Source: Solenopsis invicta (lineage: Eukaryota > Arthropoda > Insecta > Hymenoptera > Formicidae). From it: a stretch of DNA of 64,000 bases. Location of the stretch: positions 11,138,638 through 11,202,637 of the forward strand of contig NC_052675.1 of the NCBI RefSeq assembly GCF_016802725.1. Reading direction: 5' to 3'. The notes under the pieces are model-generated. The model made no database searches. It was not told the origin of the DNA and worked only from the letters and a program-made list of their open reading frames with translations. The first letter of the stretch is position 1, and every line of letters starts with the position of its first letter. Positions 51,216 through 61,068 of the stretch are shown piece by piece. Both the position numbers and the translations under genes were made by a program.

Positions 51216-52546
51216 CGCAGGTGCGTCTCACTAATTAGCGTCGTTTTTATCGCCGCTAATAAGCGATTATCGAAAACTTGTTTTACCACGGCATTGCTTT
51301 ATCGACGCGAATTCACGCAAAATATGGAAACGGTATTGAACGAGTGAACGAGTTAAAATCCCTCGTTTTTTTCCCTTCCTCGATCGCTCCTATTTATTTA
51401 ATATTAAATTATCGATTTATCATAGCTCTTTCATGATTTCACTGAATGAATAAATACGAATATTATTTTCATACACATACACACGCGCGCCCGCACGCAC
51501 ACATTATCAAAGTTACGTAACAAGCAATTAGCATTACTTTTCGTTAATAATATATCGCGGTACTTTTTTTTGCTGCTCTCGTTAAATAATGAACTACAAG
51601 GATTTTATAACGACTAACCCCATTAAGCAAAGTGCAGCCAGACGAGAACTCGTGAATTTCTGCTGTTTTAATATTATCGGCACTTCCTTCACGCCACATG
51701 CGGGACAACGAATTGATTCGTCGTGGTATTTCCATGTTTCAACTGCAAAAATATAAGTACGTAACGTTAAACTTGCTTCCGCTTATATTCAGACCTGTTA
51801 ATAAGCTTCTCTTTCGACTTTCGCAATAATAATCTCTCACAATTATGAATTTAGCACAAAAGCCAAACGATAAAATTCAACGGATAAAATTCTCCGCTTC
51901 TAATTTAATTACGTCGATGTCACGGTGCAATTTTTAAGTTACTTAGAATTAATAAAGAGCGTTGGCTCTGTGTACAGACCTTCCGTGGAGAAGACATTCT
52001 TCGGTCGTTTCGACGCGCGAGCTTTACCATCGGGCGCTTTTTTCAATGTCGGAATCCACGGCAGCAACATGCCACTTTGCGACTGCCCGTTCCGCTTGCA
52101 TCCCGCTCTTTGTGATTTACAAAAGCGCGTTGCTTTCTAGAAGCATAAATTCATTCTTGCGCGCGCGATAAACATAAGCCGGCTCGGTGCACGCGCGCTG
52201 CATTTCGCAACAACGGGAACGCACACTCGGGGCGTATACGCACATTAATGAACAGAATTTATACGAACGCATTTCTAATTACTGTTTTAAACGCGCGGCG
52301 CTCAATCGCGTTGTTTGCGGTAAACCGATTCAGGTTGCCGCTACGGCCGCTGATTACAACAAAATCCGCGGTTTAATTACGGGCGTAATAAGTCATTATG
52401 GAAATCGCGCGGGAGCTGATGATCGTGCTGGTAACTACATATTGAAACGAGGCTGCACAACAGTGTGCGACGGATCGCGCATCGACTCGCGGCTTTTTTT
52501 TTTTCTTCGCCGTTATCATTTTGTAGAACGAGATCGTATCTTTCAT
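50118..52546 (-). CDS. LITAF-domain protein gene B (four exons)
   Basis: Minus-strand model: exons 52546-52439 (tentative), 52136-52028, 51742-51619 and 50376-50118. They sum to 600 nt, 199 aa plus stop. The last three form a convincing set. The zinc knuckle halves are RCPACG in the 124-nt exon and LCPRCGHDYG in the last exon. The hydrophobic stretch between them (LAALCLMG then CWPFCFIPLLM) spans the intron, with a Gly codon split GG|A. This order (CPxC, hydrophobic Cys-rich segment, CPxCG) defines the LITAF domain. In animals it makes a zinc-bound monotopic membrane domain on endosomal/lysosomal membranes. The Cys-Ser-rich C-terminal tail (SPECVSSRGKF...) is longer than in gene A. A donor CAG|GTGAGC at 50141-50140 lies inside the last exon, so a longer splice form is possible. 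It is the tandem paralogue of gene A, 600 bp downstream. Confidence 0.75.
51174..51213. repeat. (GA)n microsatellite in gene B intron
   Basis: GA run; on the transcribed strand it is a CT-rich tract inside the 1242-bp intron between the two LITAF-domain exons. Confidence 0.95.
51619..51742 (-). CDS. Gene B exon: first half of LITAF domain
   Basis: Acceptor tatatttttgcag, phase 1 entry. It reads ETWKYHDESIRCPACGVKEV, then a linker, then RLAALCLMG, and the donor is GG|GTTAGT (phase 2). It aligns with the 127-nt exon of gene A, starting TWK, with a CPxC knuckle and ending LCLxG, and is one codon shorter. Confidence 0.85.
52028..52136 (-). CDS. Gene B 109-nt exon upstream of the LITAF domain
   Basis: Acceptor aatttatgcttctag, donor GATG|GTAAAG. 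It has exactly the same length (109 nt, 36 codons plus one base) and phases (0 to 1) as the matching exon of gene A. It reads KATRFCKSQRAGC, later SGMLLPWIPTLKKAPD. The sequence itself has diverged almost completely from gene A, as expected for a disordered linker. An in-frame ATG (MLLPW) could start a shorter form. Confidence 0.7.
52439..52546 (-). CDS. Tentative gene B first coding exon
   Basis: ATG at 52546 opens MKDTISFYKMITAKKKKKP and runs 36 codons to TAT|GTAGTT, a weak donor, phase 0. That matches the phase 0 acceptor at 52136. The Lys run comes from an A11 tract. No sequence similarity to the exons upstream of gene A. Alternatives are a start at the internal MLLPW ATG or an unseen upstream exon. 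Confidence 0.3.
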
Positions 52547-53066
52547 CCTTTTCAACGGTTCAATATATTTTAGCACTGTTTCATGGTAATTAAATGTCCG
52601 TCGCAGGTAGTAATTTTCTCACGGATGTAACATTATTTTACCATTATATATCTTTATTGTGAATTTATAAAATTGTATTTACGTTTCTGGGAAATATCAT
52701 ACATTAACGTAACACAAACAAACCTTCGCTCTTCCAACGTGTCCGTGCGCATTCTTATAAATAAATTTGTAATATTGAAAAGTTTAGTCTTGCAAATTAA
52801 TTTCTCGCGTTTGAAACACGTTCATTAGCGGAAACGTATCAATTTTAGCTGGAATGGCAGTCCATTTGTTATTTGAAATATCAACCGGCTCTTAATTATT
52901 CATGTAGATAATAAAACCATAAGCATTGATAAAGTACTTTATTAAAATATGGAATAATAAAGCCTGGTACGTTAATTAAACTCTCTCTTTCGCGATGAAC
53001 ATAATTGTGTCGTTGACGATCGCTATCGAAATATTAGTATCGAAACGAGCGTAATATTGAAAACGC

Positions 53067-53072
53067 TTTATT
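53067..53072 (-). terminator. Polyadenylation signal of gene A
   Basis: AATAAA on the minus strand, about 70 bases after the gene A stop codon at 53143-53145. Confidence 0.6.
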
Positions 53073-53142
53073 CGGGCAAGGCACAATGACGTTTGTTATC
53101 GCCGATGTGTCGATAATGAACTTTCGCGGAGAGCGCTCTTTA

Positions 53143-53371
53143 TTAATTTCCCAGCAATTCTTTCCTCGTGGCTCGCGCGCAGAAGCTGGCGGGCACGGCC
53201 GATGCGAGTCCTGCTGCTTTCGAGTTCGCGACGGCATCGGCGGGCTTGCAGGGCGTCAGCTTCGCGTTTTTGTACTCGAAGGTACCGTAAACATGGCCGC
53301 ACAACGGACAGATCATGCGGACCCTCTTTGCGCGCTTCATCATTAACGGAATAAAGCAAAACGGCCAACAT
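53143..53371 (-). CDS. Gene A terminal exon: second half of LITAF domain
   Basis: Begins after gattcgcaacag with A TGT TGG CCG (split Gly codon). It reads CWPFCFIPLMMKRAKRVR, then MICPLCGHVYGTFEY, then an Ala-rich tail ending ARATRKELLGN and TAA. The segment before the second knuckle is basic (KRAKRVR), where most family members I know have acidic residues and a His. Confidence 0.85.
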
Positions 53372-56300
53372 CTGTTGCGAATCGCCCTGCGATGAGAATC
53401 TCATAGCACGATTGTGCGCGAATTGCGAGCCGAAAAAAAACAAAAGTGAATGTTTTTAGATTTCCAATTTTAATTTCTCGGTTCAAACTCTCGAAACAGA
53501 AATTCTTAAAATGACGCGAAAGATCGGTTGGACAATGGGCCGTAAAATCCTTAGCCGTGCAAAAAAGCCGCGAGTTCTAAATTTCGTCTGGTCGACGATG
53601 CGTATCGTGGCAAGGTCTGTAAAAAGCTATCTCTCGTTAAGGGCAGCGAGGGAAGGTCTCCGCGGAGGAAACGGTGTTACATGTAGGAGGCAAAAAGTTC
53701 TATCAGATAAACGCGGGAGTTCTGTAGGAGTCTATGTAACCGTATTCAAAAGAAGAAAAAACATAAATTATTAGAGATAAAGCAGCAGGACGACCTCCTT
53801 GCTTGTCAGTAATATTACGCGATATATTTGCCAGAGATAACAACGTTCTACAATTAAACATTTAAACGTGCGATTGATTAAGTGAATAGATTACGTAACA
53901 AATTAAATAAAAAATTTCTGATATAATTCGTGACATATTATGTGATTGAAATATCTTTCAATAATAACTTTTTTTTTTAATCTAACATTTCTTTAAAAGT
54001 TCTTCCTCTGTCAATTTTAATGAAATCAATTATATTGATCTCCGATTCCGACGTGTACTACGTACCCGAAAAGGCAAAGGGCTCCGATATGTGAGGTCGT
54101 TAGTCTGTCGCCGCGCGTATGAAGCGTCGGTACGGCTTCCCTCTGGCATTGGGGGCAGACTTTCCTCTCGCCGTGCAATTTCCACGTGTCCACTGCGGAC
54201 GGCGAAAGCGAGTGTTAAGCCTTAACGCTTTCACATCGACCACAATCGGGACCACAGACTGTCGTCGTGCTGAATAGACCGCAGACGACAAAACATTCTT
54301 CCAAGGGCCGGTTTTACCGACATCGCTCAGCTTTAATCGTATTTCAATCGTTTTCTAAATATTATACGACTGTACACATTACATAAGGAAACAGAGAAAA
54401 TTTAGCTAATCACAGCTAGACTTCTGGCCGATGTCAGTGCAATACCGGACTTGTACGAAATTTTAAGCGGCTATTTGCAATCTTTATTGACTTTATAAAA
54501 AATATTTTAGACCTTTTATGAATTATTCATATAGAGTAAGCATATTTTCCAAATATTGAATTAAATTAATAATTTAAAATGAATAATAAAACAAAAATGA
54601 ATTGTCGTGTATTACTAGTAATGCTTGAGAATTAAATATCTCAATAATCTCTGTTTAATTTCATATGGCTCGCTTCACAATTAATCCTATTACTCCCTTG
54701 TTAATGTTTCTTTTTATACTGGCCTACTTCAGATATAGCGAACGGCCACATAAATCCAAGGCGGAAATAGCTACGGCGACATGCGCCAAACATGGAACTT
54801 TAGCGTTTACCGTATCTGAATTAGGATATATCGCGAAAGCTCTCGACTGCCGTGCGGCACGTAAGGTTTAATCGCATCGGTATCTACCACGAGTAGCGTA
54901 AACTTTCTTCGGCTCGTTTTTCTTGCTGCAAGTACTATCGACTGGCGTGACCGAAGACGAAATCCGATTCGACGATATCCTTAATCCCCCCTTCTCCTGC
55001 AAAAAGTCAAGTGGAAATAAGGGAAATGCAGTCGTCGTCGATCGTTTCATTTACATCGCGTAATTTAATTTGCGAATGCAAATATGCGGAATATAATCAT
55101 GAAAAGTTCTCTTTAAAAGTGACTAGATGATTATTTATTTTTGTTTATAAATTCAAAGGCTATCTTGTTATAAAAAATTTGATGAGAGATTTTAAGTGAT
55201 ATAACGTGGATAATTAAAATGTATAATGTTCTCTATTAGATAAAATAAATATTCGTAATTTGATTTTAATCTATATCAAAACACTCCCGTAAATATAAAA
55301 ATTAGAAAAAAGAAATAATAATTTTTTTACAAATTAACATTTAATTAAAATAAATAGTAGATGTAAAAAATTGGAAATTTTATTATACGATAGAAAAATA
55401 GCGTCTATTACACATGAAATTTCAACATTTATCGCACGGAGCATTTATTTCGAGAATTACGAGAATACGCGATGATCACTCTTTTATATTTATTTTAGAA
55501 GTTTTATATGTTCTTGACCCAAGAGACATGTGTTGAAAGACTGCAGGATGGATAAGAAAAAGGTCGAAGGTGGACGCGAGACGATAAGGACACCACAAAC
55601 ATGAATGTGCAGTCTCCGCTTTTTTTGCGCGTAATTTCCGTACGATCCTCCCATCTATCAAGTTATCTATCCCATCTATCAAGATATCTAATTTCTCGGG
55701 TAACACCTCCAGGATCGAAAACCGTGGAAGTTTAAGAATCGAAATTGACCGAAATTTACGATATAGATTCTTATCGTCACTAAAAGATAGTATGGCAGGA
55801 AGTACGTGACATTAAGAGATGTTAAATACACCAAATGTATGATAACATAATTTAAAAAGTAATATAAAAGGGAAGACAAATGTAAAATGATATTTTATCT
55901 TTTTGACATGGAAAGTTGGTAGTCCAGGAATTTCAAAATGTTGGTAGTATCGTATCAACATTTTAAAATTCCTCGACTGCCATGTTTTACGCTTATATTG
56001 ATACGAGAAGTTGGAAAATATTTTCTACGTTAGTTGAAAAACGAACACTCGTACCTGATTGTTCAAACATTTACTAGTGATCTCGGGATGATATTTACGG
56101 ATATGTACGAGAAGTCTATACGTGTCTCGTTCCTCGACGCTTACTTGCTTGTCACATACCGGGCACCAGGTCGCTATATACGACTAAGTTAGAAATAGGT
56201 ATTTGGTTAGAATAGGGAAAAAAACGAGAAAGAGTATCACATTCTGGTAATTAGAAGATGATTCTTTTTCAGCTGTTTTATTTTAACTGTAATTTAACTT

Positions 56301-57162
56301 TATAATTTTAATGAAACCTTTTCCATTTGGTAAATTAAGAATTACTCGTTTTATTGTGATAAATGGCACTTTTATGATTAACCTAATTAACCACGATTAC
56401 ATTAGCTTTCGTAGAATTAAAAAAAAAATGAGAGAACCATATATGAAAACTTAAACCGACCTTCTCTTCTATCATGTTCTCGAGAGCGTGTATTTTCGGC
56501 TTCCTATGAATCCATCGAACAGACTTAAACTTTCTGACTATGATTGATGTACAGTTACATTGACAAACTGAAGCTTTGCGTGTGAGTAGCGGATCGATTA
56601 CAGCGAATCGAAGTTGTTTCTCGAAAGCGACTCTATTACAGGCACGAAATTGCCTCGACTTTTAACTTGAATCCCTCTGTGTATTTAGTATGTAAAATAA
56701 AGAAGCTGGAGGCAGAATTAATATAAATGCAAACAGTGCGGATAATAGAAAGTAAATTATTACTTATAATGAATTAAAGAACAAATTATAATTTGTTATA
56801 ATTATAATTATAATTATAATGAAAAAATATAAAACAATATAAATTGAAAGGTACCATTTTGAGAGGCGATTGATTTTTTTTACACATACAAAAAGCATGT
56901 ACACATTGCATAAAATTACAATGATATTATTATCGTAATAAATAGTCTTACGAATCGCACCGCGCGTCACGCACGCTCGCGTAGCAAAGTCCTTCTCGTA
57001 ATCCGGATATTTTTGCGGTGTGAAGCAGAACACCCCGAGTCCTGCGACTACTTTATCACGTTTTACAAGTTTCTCACCGGCGCGGAAGTGCTTCGTGAAG
57101 GAAGCAATCCACGACGAGGTGTCGCCGGAGAGGTATGAGCAAAGGGAAAAAAGGAGCTTTTC
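53143..57162 (-). CDS. LITAF-domain protein gene A with zinc-finger-like N-terminal part (six exons)
   Basis: Exons 57162-56952, 56630-56461, 56183-56055, 54996-54888, 54192-54066 and 53371-53143 join with consistent phases (1,0,0,1,2) into 975 nt, 324 aa plus stop. A further upstream start exon is needed. The C-terminal third is a LITAF domain: VCPQCQ, hydrophobic GALCLFG plus CWPFCFIPLMM, then ICPLCGHVYG. Such proteins sit on endosomal/lysosomal membranes and bind zinc (family knowledge). Upstream is a C-x2-C-x16-H-x4-H motif (WCPVC ... HIRKYH), a CQCNC cluster and basic stretches, an arrangement I do not know from this family. The last three exons are strong because gene B repeats them. 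The first three rest on coding character and phase alone and could belong to a separate gene ending at TAA 54868. Hydrophobic domain residues suggest membrane association; function is otherwise open. Confidence 0.6.
54066..54192 (-). CDS. Gene A exon: first half of LITAF domain
   Basis: Acceptor cgctttcgccgtccgcag, phase 1. It reads DTWKLHGERKVCPQCQREAV, a short linker with HTRGDRL, then SHIGALCLFG. Donor GG|GTACGT, phase 2. There is no Met before the knuckle and an in-frame stop lies just upstream, so it must be an internal exon. Confidence 0.85.
54888..54996 (-). CDS. Gene A 109-nt exon upstream of the LITAF domain
   Basis: Acceptor ccacttgactttttgcag, then GAG AAG GGG (phase 0). It reads EKGGLRISSNRISSSVTPVD then STCSKKNEPKKVYATR. 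Donor CGTG|GTAGAT (phase 1). If that donor is not used, the frame runs seven more codons to TAA at 54868. The equal-length, equal-phase exon in gene B argues that it is used. Confidence 0.7.
55907..55984 (-). ncRNA. Candidate intronic pre-miRNA-like hairpin
   Basis: In the 1058-bp gene A intron, a 78-bp inverted repeat has arms pairing GGAATTTTAAAATGTTG with CAACATTTTGAAATTCC (one G-U pair). Pairing continues through AGTC/GACT with two mismatches, then a bulge and ACATGG/CCATGT. The loop is about 12 nt. The size and near-perfect 26-28-bp stem fit a Drosha-type precursor, but a very small MITE would look the same. No expression evidence. Confidence 0.35.
56055..56183 (-). CDS. Gene A upstream exon with zinc-finger-like motif
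   Basis: 129 nt, phase 0 to 0. Acceptor ctatttctaacttag, donor AATCAG|GTACGA. It reads SYIATWCPVCDKQVSVEER then DTYRLLVHIRKYHPEITSK. Cys7, Cys10, His27 and His32 of the exon form C-x2-C-x16-H-x4-H. This is looser than a classical C2H2 finger but has the usual hydrophobic residues and basic HIRKYH. The next exon in phase is the 109-nt exon of gene A. Confidence 0.55.
56461..56630 (-). CDS. Gene A upstream exon with CQCNC cluster
   Basis: Open for 56 codons with strong coding character: AFEKQLRFAVIDPLLTRKAS, VCQCNCTSIIV, then the basic VRWIHRKPKIHALENM and IEEK. The acceptor is a tandem NAG (aatag|ag|TCGC), giving phase 2 or phase 1. The donor is either AAG|GTCGGT (phase 0, weak) or GTCG|GTTTAAG (phase 1). 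Both donor choices can be matched by one of two AGs before the zinc-finger exon. Confidence 0.45.
56952..57162 (-). CDS. Gene A upstream exon (most 5' well-supported frame)
   Basis: After 'tctcatagtgcattcag' the frame reads EKLLFSLCSYLSGDTSSWIA, SFTKHFRAGEKLVKRDK, VFCFTPQKYPDYEKDFATR, ending ATTC|GTAAGA (good donor, phase 1). 70 codons of mixed, protein-like composition. The same frame then runs into an AT-rich intron. A donor-like GCCG|GTGAGA lies inside it (57073). A different frame opened by an ATG at 57248 could use that donor, so the exon structure is not settled. No family recognised. Confidence 0.4.
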
Positions 57163-58235
57163 CTGAATGCACTATGAGAAGTTGAGTCAAAAGTTTTCGC
57201 AGACAGGAACAAAGACTCGGCGCGAAAGCTCGTCATGGACGACGGTCTCGCACGGTCTCGCTTCCGCTTCGCTCGCTCGCAAAAGGAAACGACTAGTGGT
57301 GGGACACTCGCTTCCGTCGAATTCCTTTCGACGTACGTACGTTCTACTGAATCTTAGATAACCCCACGTATAACTGTATAAGATTTCCCGCGGTGTTTCC
57401 CCCGGGCCATCTTATCAGACGAATTACGAAGAATTCTCCCTTTTTCCTTCGGCTTCCGGAGTGTGCCCTTGACTTCACGACCGAGAAGACGGAACGAAAT
57501 TTCCGCCGTTTGCGCGAGAGTGGGAAGAGGGTGCTTTGGGATAAGTATTTAGTATCGTAAGAAGTAGCGAGATTTACGGTCAGAAACTCATTGTTTCGAG
57601 TAAAACTTGGACTTCGAATCGCGTGAATTTTTCAAAAAACCGAGTAGAAGTATAAAGTAAAAGTATATTGGCTTGAGATAAAAACAGTTTTTAATTTTTC
57701 TTGAATATTTCTCAAGTTTTGTGATGATTAAAATAACAGGATTAATTTAAAAAATGACAAGCGATTAAATTATATGTATAACCTTTTGTTGTTAGAACGT
57801 AAAAATGAAAACGTTCTTACTATCTCTCTTTTTCTTCTAAACGCTTCTCAAATGTGTCGACTAGTCTCTCAATTTTAATATTATTTGACGTAGAACTTGC
57901 ACCGTATTCGCGTTATGTCGTGACTTGGCAATAAGAGAAAGCAGCGTTATCCGTTCGGAGATATAGGACACTCGATTATTAATCCCTCAACTGCGGAGAC
58001 TGACGTCGTTGTTCTCCGTAGTGACGTAGCGATATAATTCCTTAAATATAACACTGCAGCCGTTCGATATCGAACGGACTACTACTAGTCGTTGAAAATT
58101 AACAGAGGTCCGACGCGAAAGGCCGCAATTGAATTAGTGACCGAGAACACGTCTCTCTTGTTCCGGTAGTGGGTCAGCAAATCAGGTCAAGTGGAGGAAG
58201 AAGAAGAAGAAGAAGAAGAAGCGGCGGCAGCAGAC
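57163..58235. other. Spacer between minus-strand gene A exons and the + strand candidate
   Basis: CpG-rich to 57.55 kb, then AT-rich. TGACGTCG at about 58003 and GTGACGTAG at about 58021 are CRE-like and lie about 215-235 bp before the candidate + strand ATG. No exon can be fixed here. Confidence 0.4.
58195..58220. repeat. (GAA)n trinucleotide repeat
   Basis: About eight GAA/AAG units followed by GCGGCGGCAGCA. Confidence 0.9.
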
Positions 58236-58433
58236 ATGGATGGAGTAGTGCCAGGTGGTGGTAGAGGGACTCCTCGTGTACCGTTAGTCGCGTCTGTACC
58301 GTCGGCCGTTTCTTTATGCGGACAGACGTGGGCACGAGGAGACACCGAACCCGCGCGCGCCACGTGGGTGAGGGACGCCCACGTAGATGATTACGAACAA
58401 AAGCTCCTGGCGCGCGTAAAAATCTCAGCCGCC
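58236..58433 (+). CDS. Tentative + strand first exon after a GAA repeat
   Basis: ATG at 58236 opens 66 codons (MDGVVPGGGRGTPRVPL ... DDYEQKLLARVKISAA) to GCC|GTAAGG, a good donor, phase 0. Without splicing the frame ends TGA at about 58470. A (GAA)n-GCG repeat lies in frame upstream (58195-58232), which would add Glu/Ala if translation started earlier. The opposite strand is also open. No domain recognised and no downstream exon identified. Confidence 0.25.
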
Positions 58434-61068
58434 GTAAGGAAAAACCGCGCGGCATGGGCGACCGCTAATTGAAAGATATGATAGAGGGAATGATATAGAT
58501 CTAACTCGCGTTCATGATAGCTCTGAGTCGATACAATCGAGAATGGCTAACTAGCCACTGTCCGCATATCACAGTACGCTTATGCACCGCCTGGCCACGA
58601 AAGGATTTCCTTTTAATCACGTCTGTCTGCATTCTTTGATCAATTTGGAGTGGATTTTTTTGCAACAATATTGGAAAAAATTTATTACTGCTGCTTTCCA
58701 ATTTTTAACATACATTTCTGAAATAAACAGTTTTGGAGGGATGGCCGACATTGAAATTTTTAATGGAGTTCACTTAAATTTAATTTTTCAATTGTTTATT
58801 TAATTCTCTACATTTTATAATGTTGCATTTTCTTGATGTATATTATTAGTTAAATAAATTTTAGTTTTTTTTTTTATACAAATTTACACTGCGAAATTCA
58901 TTCAAGTATTTTAGTAACAGTCTGTACTTCCTTAACCATCCATGGTTTTATCAGACATGACATTATCAAAGCATCGTCTGGCTTAATCGCATTGTTGCAC
59001 AAAGACGACTACTCACACTGAGCCAGGTCCGATGCGTGATGCCTTCTTGATGCAAATCATGAGAAAATACGTTTACGTATGCCGCCCAGGGCATCATTGT
59101 CGACTGGGAATGTCGAGGAGTTGTGACTTGAGATCATGACCCGATCTGAGAGAAGCTCCGCCAAGCTGAACGTATTTTTGCATAATTTGCCATTTTTGCA
59201 TATACGCTCGCTACATCGCGGAGGATCAGAGGATTTAGATACGTCGCTTTATGGTTAAGCTTAAGCTTGTACATCATTGAGTCTCCATTTAGCGGTAATG
59301 CGATTCTTATGACAAAAGCTGTTACATTTTAGGATTTTCAAAACTCTATGGATATAAGGTTTTTTTTTTATAAAAGAATATGTAGGAGAATATTAATTCG
59401 CGTATATAGCAATTTATTTAAAATAGGAAAATAATATTTACTTATCATGTATTATGAAAAAATTGAAGAGAATAGAGGTGGGTAGGATAATTATTTATTT
59501 ACCTACCTAAGTAGATAAATAATAAGTCAGATGAGTTATATTTCAGTATTTTAATTTATACATTGTCAGATATAATTCGTTCAAGAAGAATTTTTACATT
59601 TATTATCTATATATTTATATAAATTTTTTTTATACGCATATATGCAGTTAAGAAAAATAATTTATTTTCATACAAGGGGGAATTTGGCATCGACTTTTAA
59701 AGTGAGTTTGAATGAATAATGAGTTTCAATGAATAATGAATAATACTTTGTTTTTTTGCCGTATTGGTCTTCGTAGCCTTTCACTTTGATAGCTAGACAA
59801 AGGAAAATTTATCGTAATTAGTCTGTCCCGCCCAGCCACATCGACGAACGAAAAGAAATATCCCGCGCCTTACTACTCCCAATAAATATCGGCGATCAAG
59901 TGCCGATAATCTCGAGTCAATTACTCGCGGGAGATACTTTGCTTCATTTACAATGAATCACGTATTATACACACCCTTTATATCCGCTATGTTGTCTCGA
60001 GATCCGGCGGATGCATTTCGCAGGCGGATGTATGGGCCGTACCGCGATAGTGTCAAGTTACAGCGAGAGGAGAGAAAGGCATATATGGTACGTATAGGGA
60101 ACGTGTTCAAATCTTTTTAAAGATTCTCTACAAAGTTATGATTCTATCATTGGAAGAACAGTTGTGTGCTAAAGTACTTAAAAATTTGGAACTGGATATA
60201 GTTCTGAAAATAATTTTGTCCATCAAAATGTTATTTACGAAAATGATGCCAAAAATATCAAAACTTTTTACAGCACTGCTGGTGCTTAAACGTCCTTTAT
60301 AATTATTGTATTTTCATGATGCAACAAAAATATTTGTATTCAGTTAAATTTTTAGATACTTTTGAAACTATTTTTGTATACTCTTTACGAATATATGAAA
60401 TCAAATGCTTTATTTATTACCGATACATTTCATACGTTATTAATAAGAATTTTTTAATAATAGGTTTTGATTTTGAAACTAATGCAATCTTTTTAAAAAT
60501 TGCGTTCATAAAACAATAGTGATTTACAAATTTTGAATTGAATAAAATTAAATTTTATATTAATATCGCAAATCTAAATTTCCACAATGCACATTTTGTT
60601 AATTAGACAAGAGGTATTACTACATTTCTTGTAGCAAGAAAAGCGTTTTGCGTCGCGATATACTCTCAAGGCTCTCGCAATTCGCTCTCGGTCGTTCCGG
60701 AAAAATCAGGATAATTGCAGCCCCACATCTAACAATGTAAGATAGAGGCAGGTAGCAGCGTGGTCTAAGCCAAAGCCTCCGTGAATTAGCGTACACGATT
60801 GTGCCGCGCGCGCAAAAAGCGATTGCACATCCAGTTGTGGATGTAATTGCGGTGGCGTGCACGACCGTGCGCGCGGTGTTTTGCCGAGTTTAGATAATTG
60901 TGGTAACAGGAGGTTAACGTGTCCTCAGCTACAACCTCCTTTTTCTTTCTTCTCGGGAAGAGGGGATCGAGTAAGCAATTAAGAGATTATACCTTCATCT
61001 GTTGTTCTCAATCGACACGTGACATTTCGTGTTAGAGGAAACTTGCCGTATCGATCAGTTGTCAGTCG
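58434..61068. other. Mostly AT-rich spacer with small frames
   Basis: Open frames on the minus strand at 58501-58701 and 60620-60862 have some coding character. A good acceptor (acctgcctctatcttacattgttag) precedes 60737 on the minus strand. I could not chain them to a start and a stop. A palindrome occurs at about 59488-59523. No gene is called. Confidence 0.35.

Noticed and set aside
54665..54871. + strand 68-codon ORF with a hydrophobic stretch, antisense to a gene A intron
   Set aside because: It has a real ATG and a membrane-like segment, but the reverse strand is also open and there is no promoter or conservation evidence.
58174..58455. 93-codon minus frame with poly-Leu
   Set aside because: The leucine run is the reverse reading of the GAA repeat.
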